A DNA stretch of 15,021 nucleotides. Source: Verrucomicrobiota bacterium (GTDB lineage: Bacteria > Verrucomicrobiota > Verrucomicrobiia > Limisphaerales > CAIQOK01). Under the pieces are notes generated by a model that was not told where the DNA came from, did not search any database, and saw only the letters and a program-made list of their open reading frames with translations. Below, one piece after another: positions 1-7,025 of the stretch (its first letter is position 1; the number at the start of each line of letters is the position of its first letter). Position numbers and translations under genes: made by a program. The DNA is taken from contig JANYDP010000417.1 of the NCBI GenBank assembly GCA_025363535.1, positions 1 through 15,021 of the forward strand, read 5' to 3'.

Positions 1-1277
1 CCGTTCGAGTCCGTCACCGAGAGCGTGATGACTTTGCCCGCGCTCACGGTTGAATTGTCAGTCACCGCCAAAACGTCGCCCGCGTTGTCAAAACGCCATG
101 AGCCGAACGCCGCGCTCGCGCCGAGATTCGCGAGCGTGCCGCCGTTGAGCACGACGTTTGAGACGCCGACATCTGCGCCGGTGTCGCAAGTGAGCGTGCC
201 GCCAGCATTGACCGTGATGGGTTTTTCCTGCGTGCCGTCCCAGCCAAACAGACCGCTCGCGGTGGACTGCAATGTGCCGCCGCTGTTGACCGTGATGCCG
301 CTTACAAAACTGAACGCACGGTTATTTGCGGCGGGCGGGGGATTTGCGTAGAGCGTGCCGCCATTCACCGTCACCGCGCCGCTCAAGGTGTTTGCGACGT
401 TGACCGTGAGCGTGCCGGAATTAGTTTTGGTCAGCGCGCCGGTTCCCGAAATCACGCCGCCGATGTTCTGGCTCGCGGTGGTGTTGATGGCGAGCGTGGC
501 GTTGTCCACGACCGGCATCGCTTGGTCGCCGTTGTTCAAACGGCCGCCGCCGTCCACCGAAAGAACGCCGGCGTTGATGATGATTTCGCCGGCGTGAGAA
601 TTGTTCGGATGCGTCAGTGAGAGCGTGCCGGAGTTGTCCTTGATCAACATGCCGGAAACGGGATTCGGGTAGAGCGAACTGGTCTGCAACGTGTCGCCGG
701 ACGCTGGGCTGGACAGCGGCACGGCGAGCGTCATCGTGGTGCCGGACGCGACGTTGAACAGCGCCGCGCTCACACCGACGCGGATGCCGCGATTGGAATT
801 GGAGATCGTGAGATTGCCGGTGTTGTAAAGGACGCCGCGATTCAGCGTGAGCTGGTCGGCGACAAAGTTGGTGGGATTCGCGCCGAGCCGCGTTTCGGAA
901 TCAATCTGGATGGCGCTGAAACGTCCGTCGCCGACAATCGTTTTGCCGGTGTAGTTCGTGTTGTTGCCGCTCAACGTCACCGCCGAGGCGACGCGATTTG
1001 GACCGAGCGAATAGTTCGCGAGAATTTCATCGCGCGACATCGCGACGCTGCTGATGCGGACTTCCTGATACTCGCAGTTCGCGAACGCATCGCCGGCGAA
1101 GGCCGAGCGGCCAAGCCAGTTGTTCACGTCCGGCAACGACGAGAGCGCGTAGGCGACTTTGAGATAAGCAACTTGATCGCCGTCGCGAAACCACGTCCAC
1201 GTCCCGCTGCTGCCGCCGGTGCTGGTGTAAGTGACCGCGTAATGATGCAGCACGCCCGCCGTGGTCGCGATGCCGCC
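1..1277 (-). CDS. LamG end plus autotransporter-associated beta-strand repeats (C-terminal part of the metalloprotease, frame-shifted, 3' end outside window)
   Basis: This frame stays open for about 425 codons from 1277 to the window edge without a stop, and it continues the metalloprotease reading frame that is lost just upstream. The first 90 or so residues complete a LamG (concanavalin-like) domain: HHYAVTYTSTGG, then NWLGRSAF, then the usual ending EVRISSVAMSRDEILANYSLG. After that come Gly/Asn/Thr-rich repeats of the autotransporter-associated beta-strand type. One copy is near-canonical (GVISGTGALTKTNSG followed by TLTVNVANTLSGAVTVNGGTL split across the repeat), with degenerate copies on both sides such as KDNSGTLSLTHPNNSHAGE and ITVNSGGTLQSTASG. 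Such repeats form a right-handed beta-helix in surface or secreted proteins. There is no start codon of its own with a convincing ribosome site, so I read it as the tail of the gene upstream, not as a separate gene. The true C-terminus is outside the window. Confidence 0.75.
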
Positions 1278-2416
1278 GTCGCGCCGCCGACCACGGATTC
1301 GAACCGCTGCTGGTTCAGATCAGTCCCGATGGAAGCGGTGAGCGTGAGGTAATTCGCCGTGCCGTTGTTAAAATCCAGCACGAGCGCCCAGTTCTGCGCG
1401 GAAATTTCCTTCGCCCAAATTTCAATCGTCACGTTCGCGTAGCTGGAGATCACGCCGCCCGGCAATTGCAGATACGCCGCGCCGCTGCCGGATGCGCCGC
1501 CGGGAATTTTCAAACCGCTGCCGGTGAAATTCGCGCCCGTGCCCTGCACCGTGGCGAGTTCCGTTCCCGTGATGGAATCAGTGACGGTCGTTCCCGCCGG
1601 CGCGTCGCTCGCGGTTTGATTGAACGACCAGCGACGGACGACGTTGCCAAGATTCGGCGCGGTGACGATTCGCGTGTAGGCATCGGCGCGGCCCTGGCAG
1701 TTCGCGCTGATGAGATAAGAATTATCGCCGCCGTTCGGGCCGACACCGAGACAACTGTCGCCGCCGAGCAGACGCGCGCCGTTGAGCCAGATGTTCGGAT
1801 TGCTGAACCAGCCCTGCGCGCCGCCGCCGCAATAATTGTGCAGCATCACGGTCTTGGGATTCGTGTGGCCGTCGCGATGGTCGCAGCCGAAGTTGTGACC
1901 GCCGAGTTCGTGCGCGACGACCGTGCTCCACAAACCGCTCGGATCAAAAGCAGAATAACGCCCCGGCTGCTGCGCCACCGCGAGCGCGCCGTCCGCCGTC
2001 GAAACGCAGATCAACGTCACGAGGTCCGCGCCGCGCGCGTTGCCCGCGTCCACGATGTCGGTCATGTGCGCATCGTAACCATTCATCCAGTTGACGTAGC
2101 CGCCCTTCGACGTGGTCTGATAAAGATTTTGCGCCGCCTGATGATAGCCGACGATGCGGATGCGCGCGCCCGCGCCGCTGCGGTCATAGATCGCATTGCA
2201 GCCCGCGATGGCATTGGCTGCGCTCACCTGGGCATTGTCCTCGCCGCCGACGCTGGAGGCGTAAGTGTTGTCGTAAGAAACGAGCAAGTCCGACTCGGCA
2301 GCAGCGAAGGCGGAGGTGGAGAAACTCAACGCGATGATGAAGCACGCGAGAGCAATCCGAAAGTCGGCGGCCACACCACCGCGCAATGGAGCGCGACCTT
2401 CAGGTCGCTTCACCAT
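1124..2416 (-). CDS. Secreted metzincin (reprolysin-like, M12B-type) metalloprotease with LamG domain, frame-shifted near its LamG domain
   Basis: Probable exported zinc endopeptidase. Numbering from the longest in-frame start (ATG at 2560), the zinc site HELGGHNFGCDH occupies residues 217-228 and matches the metzincin HExxHxxGxxH pattern (His217, His222, His228; catalytic Glu218). TVMLHNYCGGG follows at the place expected for the Met-turn. A hydrophobic signal-like core (IALACFIIALSFSTSAFAA) sits at residues 69-87, so a start at 2560 would leave an implausible 66-residue leader. I favour ATG 2416, although it has no good ribosome site; GTG 2374 is another option. The codons between 2560 and about 2370 come from palindromic repeats. 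A LamG domain begins near residue 308 (VVRRWSFNQTASD). At about 1280-1294 the frame is lost after FESVVGG and the last 40 or so residues to the stop at 1124 are out of frame. The correct continuation is one base away, in the frame of the next feature downstream. Confidence 0.8.
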   Translation of the reverse strand: MVKRPEGRAPLRGGVAADFRIALACFIIALSFSTSAFAAAESDLLVSYDNTYASSVGGEDNAQVSAANAIAGCNAIYDRSGAGARIRIVGYHQAAQNLYQTTSKGGYVNWMNGYDAHMTDIVDAGNARGADLVTLICVSTADGALAVAQQPGRYSAFDPSGLWSTVVAHELGGHNFGCDHRDGHTNPKTVMLHNYCGGGAQGWFSNPNIWLNGARLLGGDSCLGVGPNGGDNSYLISANCQGRADAYTRIVTAPNLGNVVRRWSFNQTASDAPAGTTVTDSITGTELATVQGTGANFTGSGLKIPGGASGSGAAYLQLPGGVISSYANVTIEIWAKEISAQNWALVLDFNNGTANYLTLTASIGTDLNQQRFESVVGGATAASRPRRACCIITRSLTPAPAAAAGRGRGFATAIKLLISKSPTRSRRCRT

Positions 2417-2497
2417 CCGCAAATCAGCAGCGCTAAATTTTTCTGCGTCGTCGTGCGTTCGCACGTTGAAGCGGCGTGAACGCCGCGCCCCGGGGCG
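2390..2497. repeat. Paired variable-stem palindromes with TTCA/TGAA centre, plus two plain palindromes
   Basis: Two 20-base units face each other here. The first, at 2393-2412 on the plus strand, reads GCG-ACC-TTCA-GGT-CGC followed by TTCA. The second, at 2486-2467 on the minus strand, reads GCG-GCG-TTCA-CGC-CGC followed by TTCA. The outer GCG/CGC, the central TTCA and the trailing TTCA are the same in both, while the inner three bases differ together with their partners, so each remains a perfect hairpin. Between and beside them lie CGTGCG-TT-CGCACG (about 2455-2466) and the perfect 12-base palindrome CGCCCCGGGGCG (2486-2497). If translated, this stretch gives low-complexity peptide such as KRPEGRAP, which is unlikely to be a real protein N-terminus. 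The same TTCA-centred design recurs at 9080-9226. Confidence 0.8.
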
Positions 2498-2556
2498 GTT
2501 CGGCTCGCGCAGCGCCGTTCGATAATTCCCAACGAGTGATGTACAAATTATATGTT

Positions 2557-2874
2557 TCATTGGGCAATCTTAAAAATATTCGTGGTTCGGATCGGTTCGC
2601 CGCCGGGCATGGATTGATAAGTGTCGGGATCAAAGCTGGTGACGATGACCTCGCCCGGCTCGCGCGGCCAGCCTTGGAGAAAAATTCCGTCGTCCGGCGA
2701 AATCACCGTGAACGCCTCGCGCCCAAATTTGTAAGCGAGCGTGACCATTGAGTTGGGATGGCCGGGAATCTGCCCCGCAAAAGTGCCGGACTGCAGCGAC
2801 GCTTCCAGATCCGCACGCGTGATGTCGAACACCACTTCGCGCCCATCGAGTCCGGGCAGCGTGAGTTGCTTCAC
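2557..2874 (-). CDS. C-terminal part of a membrane-anchored, propeptide-like protein (split from its N-terminus by frameshift)
   Basis: A 105-residue frame that opens at a GTG (read as start) and includes the segments GREVVFDITRADLEASLQSG, IPGHPNSMVTLAYKFGREAF, and REPGEVIVTSFDPDTYQSM. The composition and the position directly upstream of a reprolysin-like protease suggest the propeptide part of an M12B-type protease, but this rests on context and general appearance, with no firm family match. Reading one base over, the frame continues upstream as ARGEAVKQL, which joins naturally onto the preceding fragment (ERSRAR...), so this is the second half of one broken gene. Its stop TGA (2557-2559) overlaps an ATG at 2558-2560 of the protease frame (ATGA), which hints at ancestral translational coupling or even a former fusion of the two. 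Confidence 0.65.
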   Translation of the reverse strand: MKQLTLPGLDGREVVFDITRADLEASLQSGTFAGQIPGHPNSMVTLAYKFGREAFTVISPDDGIFLQGWPREPGEVIVTSFDPDTYQSMPGGEPIRTTNIFKIAQ

Positions 2875-3319
2875 CGCTTCGCCGCGCGCGCGATCGTTCC
2901 ATGATGGCGGCGGCGGTATCCTTGAGATAGACGAGTTGCCGCCGCTGGATGCGAGGGTTTTCCTCGATCATGCGCTGAACCTCGAGTTCGTTGTGCGCGA
3001 TGCGGCGGATGACATTCGTCGCGCGCCCGTTCTCGGCCGTCCACTGATGCGTGGCGGTTTCCTTGAACACGGCAAAAGGATGCTCCCGAAAGTCCAGGCT
3101 GTTCTGCGATCCGGCCGAAGCGGCGGCGGGCGATTTCGCTGCGTTGGTGACAGCCGTCAGCAAAGGCGGATGGGGCACCGTTGCGGCCAGCGGCGGTTTC
3201 GATTGCGCCGCCGGGGGGGCCATCATTTTGAAAACCACCACCATCAGCACCAACCCAAGCAATGCCAAAAGAACCCTTGCCAGGCTAGTTGCGAACGAAT
3301 ATTTGGGGCCAGGATTCAT
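2630..3319 (-). CDS. N-terminal part of a membrane-anchored, propeptide-like protein (frame lost at CG run 2883-2892)
   Basis: The start at ATG 3319 gives a short basic leader followed by a single hydrophobic segment at residues 13-31 (LARVLLALLGLVLMVVVF), then a Pro/Ala-rich linker (about 32-72) and a soluble part (SLDFREHPFAVFKETATHQW onward). It is therefore a membrane-anchored or exported protein. Only about the first 146 residues are believable. At the run of five CG dinucleotides at 2883-2892 the frame goes wrong, and the remaining 80 or so residues to the stop at 2630 are Arg/His-rich shadow sequence, while the good frame continues in the next feature. Restoring one more CG would give ...ERSRARGEAVKQL... 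without a break. I do not recognise a named family for the N-terminal part. No strong ribosome site precedes ATG 3319. The adjacent downstream gene is the metalloprotease. Confidence 0.6.
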   Translation of the reverse strand: MNPGPKYSFATSLARVLLALLGLVLMVVVFKMMAPPAAQSKPPLAATVPHPPLLTAVTNAAKSPAAASAGSQNSLDFREHPFAVFKETATHQWTAENGRATNVIRRIAHNELEVQRMIEENPRIQRRQLVYLKDTAAAIMERSRARRSGEATHAARTRWARSGVRHHACGSGSVAAVRHFCGADSRPSQLNGHARLQIWARGVHGDFAGRRNFSPRLAARAGRGHRHQL

Positions 3320-3541
3320 GGCGGCAGTTGGTGTTACACAGGTTGCGCAAAAGAACTTTTACCAATCGTTCAAAGATCTCAAATGAAGGTGCGGCACAGT
3401 CGGCATAAATTTTGACAATCATAACGGCAGTTCAACAAAATTGTAGTTTCAAAAACACTACGCCATTCTGCCGGGGGCATCTTGACACCGCTCCTAAACC
3501 CGCACTTTGCCCCGCTCTCCCCATAGGGAACAATCGGCCAT

Positions 3542-3561
3542 ACCACCGACTAGCCGGCGGC
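3542..3561 (-). terminator. Weak hairpin after the oxidoreductase gene
   Basis: On the transcribed strand GCCGCCG (3561-3555) can pair with CGGTGGT (3548-3542) around a six-base loop, with two G-T pairs. It begins 28 bases after the oxidoreductase stop codon, where the xylan operon would end. No run of T follows, so it is not a classical intrinsic terminator. The rest of the gap 3320-3589 shows no gene and no promoter I would defend. Confidence 0.25.
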
Positions 3562-3589
3562 TTCACGGACGTCCCTCGATTTCATAAAA

Positions 3590-4750
3590 TCATTTCTTGA
3601 ATGAGCCTGCGAAATCGTCCGTCGCCACTGGGACGACTTTTTTCACGAGCTTCGATTCCGCAATCAACTGGTGCAGTTTCTTTTCCCACGACGCGCCGTC
3701 CATCGGCAGTTCCACGGTCTGGCCCAGCAACGAGGAATACACCATCACATTCGCCAGCTCCACCGAATGAATGCCGTCCGCGCCCGGCGCGATCAGCGGC
3801 ACGCCGTCCAGTATCGCGTTCACAAAATTCTGCACCATGAGCGCGTGCGGCGCGGTGGCGCTCTCAAAGGGGATTTCTTCGACCCGCGTTTCTGGTTTCA
3901 CAAAACCCTGTGTCGCCGTCCGGCTGAATTCCGTCATGTCCGCCGCGTTGCGCGCGAACCGGAGCTGGTTGTTTTCCAGCACCAGGGTTCCACGCGTGCC
4001 GACGATTTCCAAACGGTTCGCGCCCGGGGCTTCGCCGGACGAACTGACGAACGTTCCCGTCGCCCCGCCCGCCCATTCCAGATACGCCGTGACGCTGTCC
4101 TCGACTTCGATCGCATGAAACCGCCCCAGTTGGCAGAAGCCGCGCACGCGTTCCGGCATGCCGCACAGCCACTGCAGGATGTCCAGATTGTGCAGGCACT
4201 GGTTGAGCAGCACGCCGCCGCCCTCGCCGCGCCACGTCGCGCGCCACGCGCTGCTCGCGTAGTACGCCTCGGTGCGAAACCAGTCGGTGTTGATCCAGTT
4301 GCAACGCACCACCCGGCCCAGCTCGCCACCTTGCAATAACCGGCGGATTTTTTCGTAGCGGGGTTCGACGCGCTGTTGAAACATGCCGGCGAAAACCAGT
4401 TTCGAATTCCGCCCGTGCGCGGCGATCAATCGTTCCGCATCCGCCTTGTGCGCGGAAACGGGTTTCTCGACCAGGATGTGCAAACCCGCCGCCAATGCCG
4501 CGATGCCCAGCGTCGTGTGTTGAAAGTGCGGCGTGGCGACGAGGACCGCATCCACCGCGCGCGACGCGAAAAGCTGCGTGGCGTCGCCAAAAACTTTAAC
4601 TCCCTTCGCGTGGAATTTTTCCAGTTTGTCCGGCGCCGCGCTGCAAACGGCGGTCAGTTCGCAACGGCTGACCTTGCCATTGAGCAGGTAGTCCGCGTGG
4701 AAACCGCCGATGTTGCCGAGACCAATAATGCCAAGTCGCACTGTGTTCAT
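3590..4750 (-). CDS. Gfo/Idh/MocA-family NAD(P)-dependent oxidoreductase
   Basis: A 386-residue cytoplasmic dehydrogenase of the glucose-fructose oxidoreductase / inositol dehydrogenase / MocA family, about the usual length. The N-terminal Rossmann fold shows the nucleotide-binding loop GIIGLGNIG (residues 7-15), VDAVLVATPHFQH (66-78) and the family-typical EKP (residues 95-97), whose lysine lies in the active site. The C-terminal substrate domain contains GGGVLLNQCLHNLD (177-190), carrying the conserved HxxD-type pair (His187, Asp190). The start ATG 4750 is supported by GAGG at 4760-4757, six bases upstream. It lies 117 bases downstream of the alpha-glucuronidase gene in the same direction, so the substrate may be a sugar or uronate released from xylan; that is inference, since this family acts on many sugars and inositols and the sequence alone does not fix the substrate. 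No frameshift or missing motif. Confidence 0.9.
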   Translation of the reverse strand: MNTVRLGIIGLGNIGGFHADYLLNGKVSRCELTAVCSAAPDKLEKFHAKGVKVFGDATQLFASRAVDAVLVATPHFQHTTLGIAALAAGLHILVEKPVSAHKADAERLIAAHGRNSKLVFAGMFQQRVEPRYEKIRRLLQGGELGRVVRCNWINTDWFRTEAYYASSAWRATWRGEGGGVLLNQCLHNLDILQWLCGMPERVRGFCQLGRFHAIEVEDSVTAYLEWAGGATGTFVSSSGEAPGANRLEIVGTRGTLVLENNQLRFARNAADMTEFSRTATQGFVKPETRVEEIPFESATAPHALMVQNFVNAILDGVPLIAPGADGIHSVELANVMVYSSLLGQTVELPMDGASWEKKLHQLIAESKLVKKVVPVATDDFAGSFKK

Positions 4751-4823
4751 AAAAAGCCTCGGAGTCGCTGGCCGCTTGTCGCCGGCAGTTGATCCATGAT
4801 CTTGATGTTACGCAAGCATTCCT

Positions 4824-4860
4824 CCAAACCAAAGCGTGAGTTTCAACGCCGCTTGGTTGG
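4824..4860 (-). other. Imperfect hairpin in the gap after the alpha-glucuronidase gene
   Basis: Eight bases past the alpha-glucuronidase stop codon, the transcribed strand can fold: CCAACCAAGCG (4860-4850) pairs imperfectly with CGCTTTGGTTTGG (4836-4824), with bulges. There is no T run, so it could be an RNA-processing or mRNA-stabilising stem between two operon genes, or chance. The remaining bases up to the next start at 4750 hold only the ribosome site of that gene. Confidence 0.3.
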
Positions 4861-4867
4861 TTTCCGG

Positions 4868-7006
4868 TCAACTTGATCGCGGCACCGCCCGTTTGCTGAA
4901 ACGTCCGAAGTATTCAAGTATCTGGTCGCGCCATGTCGCAGCATCGGCGGCTTGAATCGCCAGGCGGTCAGCCACTTCCTTGTGCCGGCGCGCATCAATT
5001 TTTCCAGCGAGCGATTGCCACGCTGTTTGCATCACCGCCACTTCTTTTGCGCCGGCTTGATACTTCGCGCACAGTGCGTCCCACAAAATTTTCCCCGACT
5101 TCATTTGGTAATCCCAAGCGCAGCGATGAAACCAGAGCAGGTATTTTTCCGGGCATTGGGTGATGTCATCAAACATCTCGCAAACCGGCGGGAAGTATTG
5201 CTCCACCGCGTGGTCGCCGCGTTTCGTGCGATCAAAGCCGATGCCGTCCGCCGCCGCTTTGTGGTAATAAGTCGCCGTCCAGTCGGCGCGCGGCGCGCGA
5301 TCATTCCACGGCTGCGGCGCGTAATGGTCGCCGCCGATCAGATGATGCAGGCCGAGCGGCATCGTGTAGTTCACAAATGTTTCGCGCGAGCCCATCATCA
5401 GGTTGCGGAGGACCGCCACGGCTTTGTCGTCGTTGGTGAAAGTCAGGCGCGTCCATTCTTCGGCGATTTTTTCGGCGGACAATTCCGGATTCCACGCGAG
5501 CCGTCCGAACGCATACCAGTTCGACTGGGAGAAATGATGCCCGCACCAGTTCGTGTCCAGTCCGGGATTCGCCACCGAAACCATTCCGGTGAGGTGGCTC
5601 GGCTGAATTTTTCCCGCCAGCACTTTGGCGACCGTCGAGCCGCTGCCCTTCGCATGCGTGTCCGAGTCCAAAAATTCCTTCCACATCGTGCCGAGATAAA
5701 CGAGATGCTTTGCCTGGCCAAGATACTCCTGCGTGGCCTGGATTTCAGCAATGACGGGCGTCTGCTTCAGCGCGCCGAACAGCGGATGAAACGGCTCGCG
5801 CGGCTGAAAATCAATCGCGCCGTTCTTCACTTGAATGACCACGTTGGGGCGGAATTTCCCGTCGAGTTTGGTGAACTCAATGTAAGCGCGTTTGGCACGA
5901 TCCGGGTCAATGTCGTCATCGTAAACAAACGCGCGCCACATGACCTTTCCATTGTGCGGTGCGAGCGCGTCGGCCAGCACGTTCGCGCCGTCGGCGTGAG
6001 TGCGGCCGTAAGTTTTTGGGCCGGGCTGACCTTCGGAATTCGCCTTGACGAGAAAACCGCCGAAGTCGGGAATGAGTCCGTAAATTTCATCGGCCTTCGC
6101 CTTCCACCAATCGGCCACACCCTTGTCCAGCGGGTCGGCTGTCTTCAAGCCGCCCACGCGCACCGGCGCGGCGAAGTTGGCGCTCACATAAACCCGCACG
6201 CCGTAAGGCCGCCACCCATCGGCGAGCGCGGCGACTTTGCGCAGATTATCCGCCGCCAGAATGTGCGAGTCGGCGTTGACGTTGTTGATAACCGCGCCGT
6301 TGATGCCAAGCGAAGCGCAGGCACGCGCGTAATCCGCGTAGCGCGGGCTGATTTTTCCCGGCAGCTCATTCCATTGCCACAGCGAGCGCCCGGCGTAACC
6401 ACGTTCGATGGTTCCGCCCGGATTGTCCCAATGATTCATCAGCCGAAGTTGCAGCGCGGGGTGTTCAGCGAGGTCGAGTTTGTCAATCGCCTGGCCGGTC
6501 TGCATCAGCCGCAGGAAATGAAAACTGCCATACAACGCGCCAATGTCAGTGTTGGCCGCAATCACCGTCACCGATTTATTTTCAATTCGCGTCGAACGAA
6601 TGATGAAGCCTTCATCGCCGACACCGCCCCATGCGGAAGCCCAGTTGAAATCGCGAATCAGCGCAGAATTTCCCGGCGTGCCGACTACCACCGTGCCGCC
6701 CACCAAATCCTTTTCATTCAGCGGAACATTCCCGCCCAACATCGCGCTGGTGGCCGAATGCAACTCGCCACGGATGATGCCGCTCGTCGCCGACGTGCCC
6801 TCCACGCGGATCTGCTGGACGGTTTGGCGACAGGCTTTCGCCGCGTCGCCTGGCGGCGCGTAACGCAGCCAGAGTTTGTAGCCGTCTTCTTCCGGCAACG
6901 AAGTTGACGCTTCGGCGGCAACAGTGCTGGTCGCGTAACCTCCCGCACAAAGGCCGGCGGCACTCGCCAGGCTCATCTCCACAAATTCGCGACGGGAAAT
7001 TTTCAT
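4868..7006 (-). CDS. aguA: GH67 alpha-glucuronidase, Tat-type signal
   Basis: Removes 4-O-methyl-D-glucuronic or glucuronic acid from the non-reducing end of xylo-oligosaccharides, acting after an endoxylanase. 712 residues, normal for GH67. The leader MKISRREFVEMSLASAAG has the twin-arginine pattern and suggests Tat export to the periplasm, where many GH67 enzymes of other groups are instead cytoplasmic. The three catalytic carboxylates can be placed: Glu325 in FLVKANSEGQPGP as general acid, and Asp399 (VKNGAIDFQPREP) and Glu427 (AEIQATQEYLG) as the pair activating water. Their spacing (74 and 28 residues) fits the known Cellvibrio japonicus enzyme (Glu292, Asp365, Glu393). The conserved NPGLDTNWCGHHFSQSNWYAFGRL segment (split here only by its length) supports the family further down the chain. 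The start at ATG 7006 follows the arabinofuranosidase stop by 19 bases with a weak GAGCG ribosome site, so the two genes are almost surely co-transcribed. Confidence 0.95.
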   Translation of the reverse strand: MKISRREFVEMSLASAAGLCAGGYATSTVAAEASTSLPEEDGYKLWLRYAPPGDAAKACRQTVQQIRVEGTSATSGIIRGELHSATSAMLGGNVPLNEKDLVGGTVVVGTPGNSALIRDFNWASAWGGVGDEGFIIRSTRIENKSVTVIAANTDIGALYGSFHFLRLMQTGQAIDKLDLAEHPALQLRLMNHWDNPGGTIERGYAGRSLWQWNELPGKISPRYADYARACASLGINGAVINNVNADSHILAADNLRKVAALADGWRPYGVRVYVSANFAAPVRVGGLKTADPLDKGVADWWKAKADEIYGLIPDFGGFLVKANSEGQPGPKTYGRTHADGANVLADALAPHNGKVMWRAFVYDDDIDPDRAKRAYIEFTKLDGKFRPNVVIQVKNGAIDFQPREPFHPLFGALKQTPVIAEIQATQEYLGQAKHLVYLGTMWKEFLDSDTHAKGSGSTVAKVLAGKIQPSHLTGMVSVANPGLDTNWCGHHFSQSNWYAFGRLAWNPELSAEKIAEEWTRLTFTNDDKAVAVLRNLMMGSRETFVNYTMPLGLHHLIGGDHYAPQPWNDRAPRADWTATYYHKAAADGIGFDRTKRGDHAVEQYFPPVCEMFDDITQCPEKYLLWFHRCAWDYQMKSGKILWDALCAKYQAGAKEVAVMQTAWQSLAGKIDARRHKEVADRLAIQAADAATWRDQILEYFGRFSKRAVPRSS

Positions 7007-7025
7007 GATTCGCTCAACGATTATT

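Noticed and set aside
25..597. Two plus-strand frames opposite the beta-strand repeats
   Set aside because: Val/Pro/Thr-rich translations mirror the Gly/Asn/Thr codons of the repeat protein on the minus strand.
3400..3470. Promoter for the propeptide-like gene (TTGAAC with AAATTT 17 bases on, or TATGAT nearby)
   Set aside because: The boxes match the consensus poorly and promoter rules for this phylum are uncertain, so I would not annotate one.
4952..6907. Long plus-strand open frame of 651 codons opposite the alpha-glucuronidase
   Set aside because: Its Arg/His/Val-rich composition with no recognisable motif is the usual antisense shadow of a GC-rich gene; the minus strand carries all GH67 catalytic residues.
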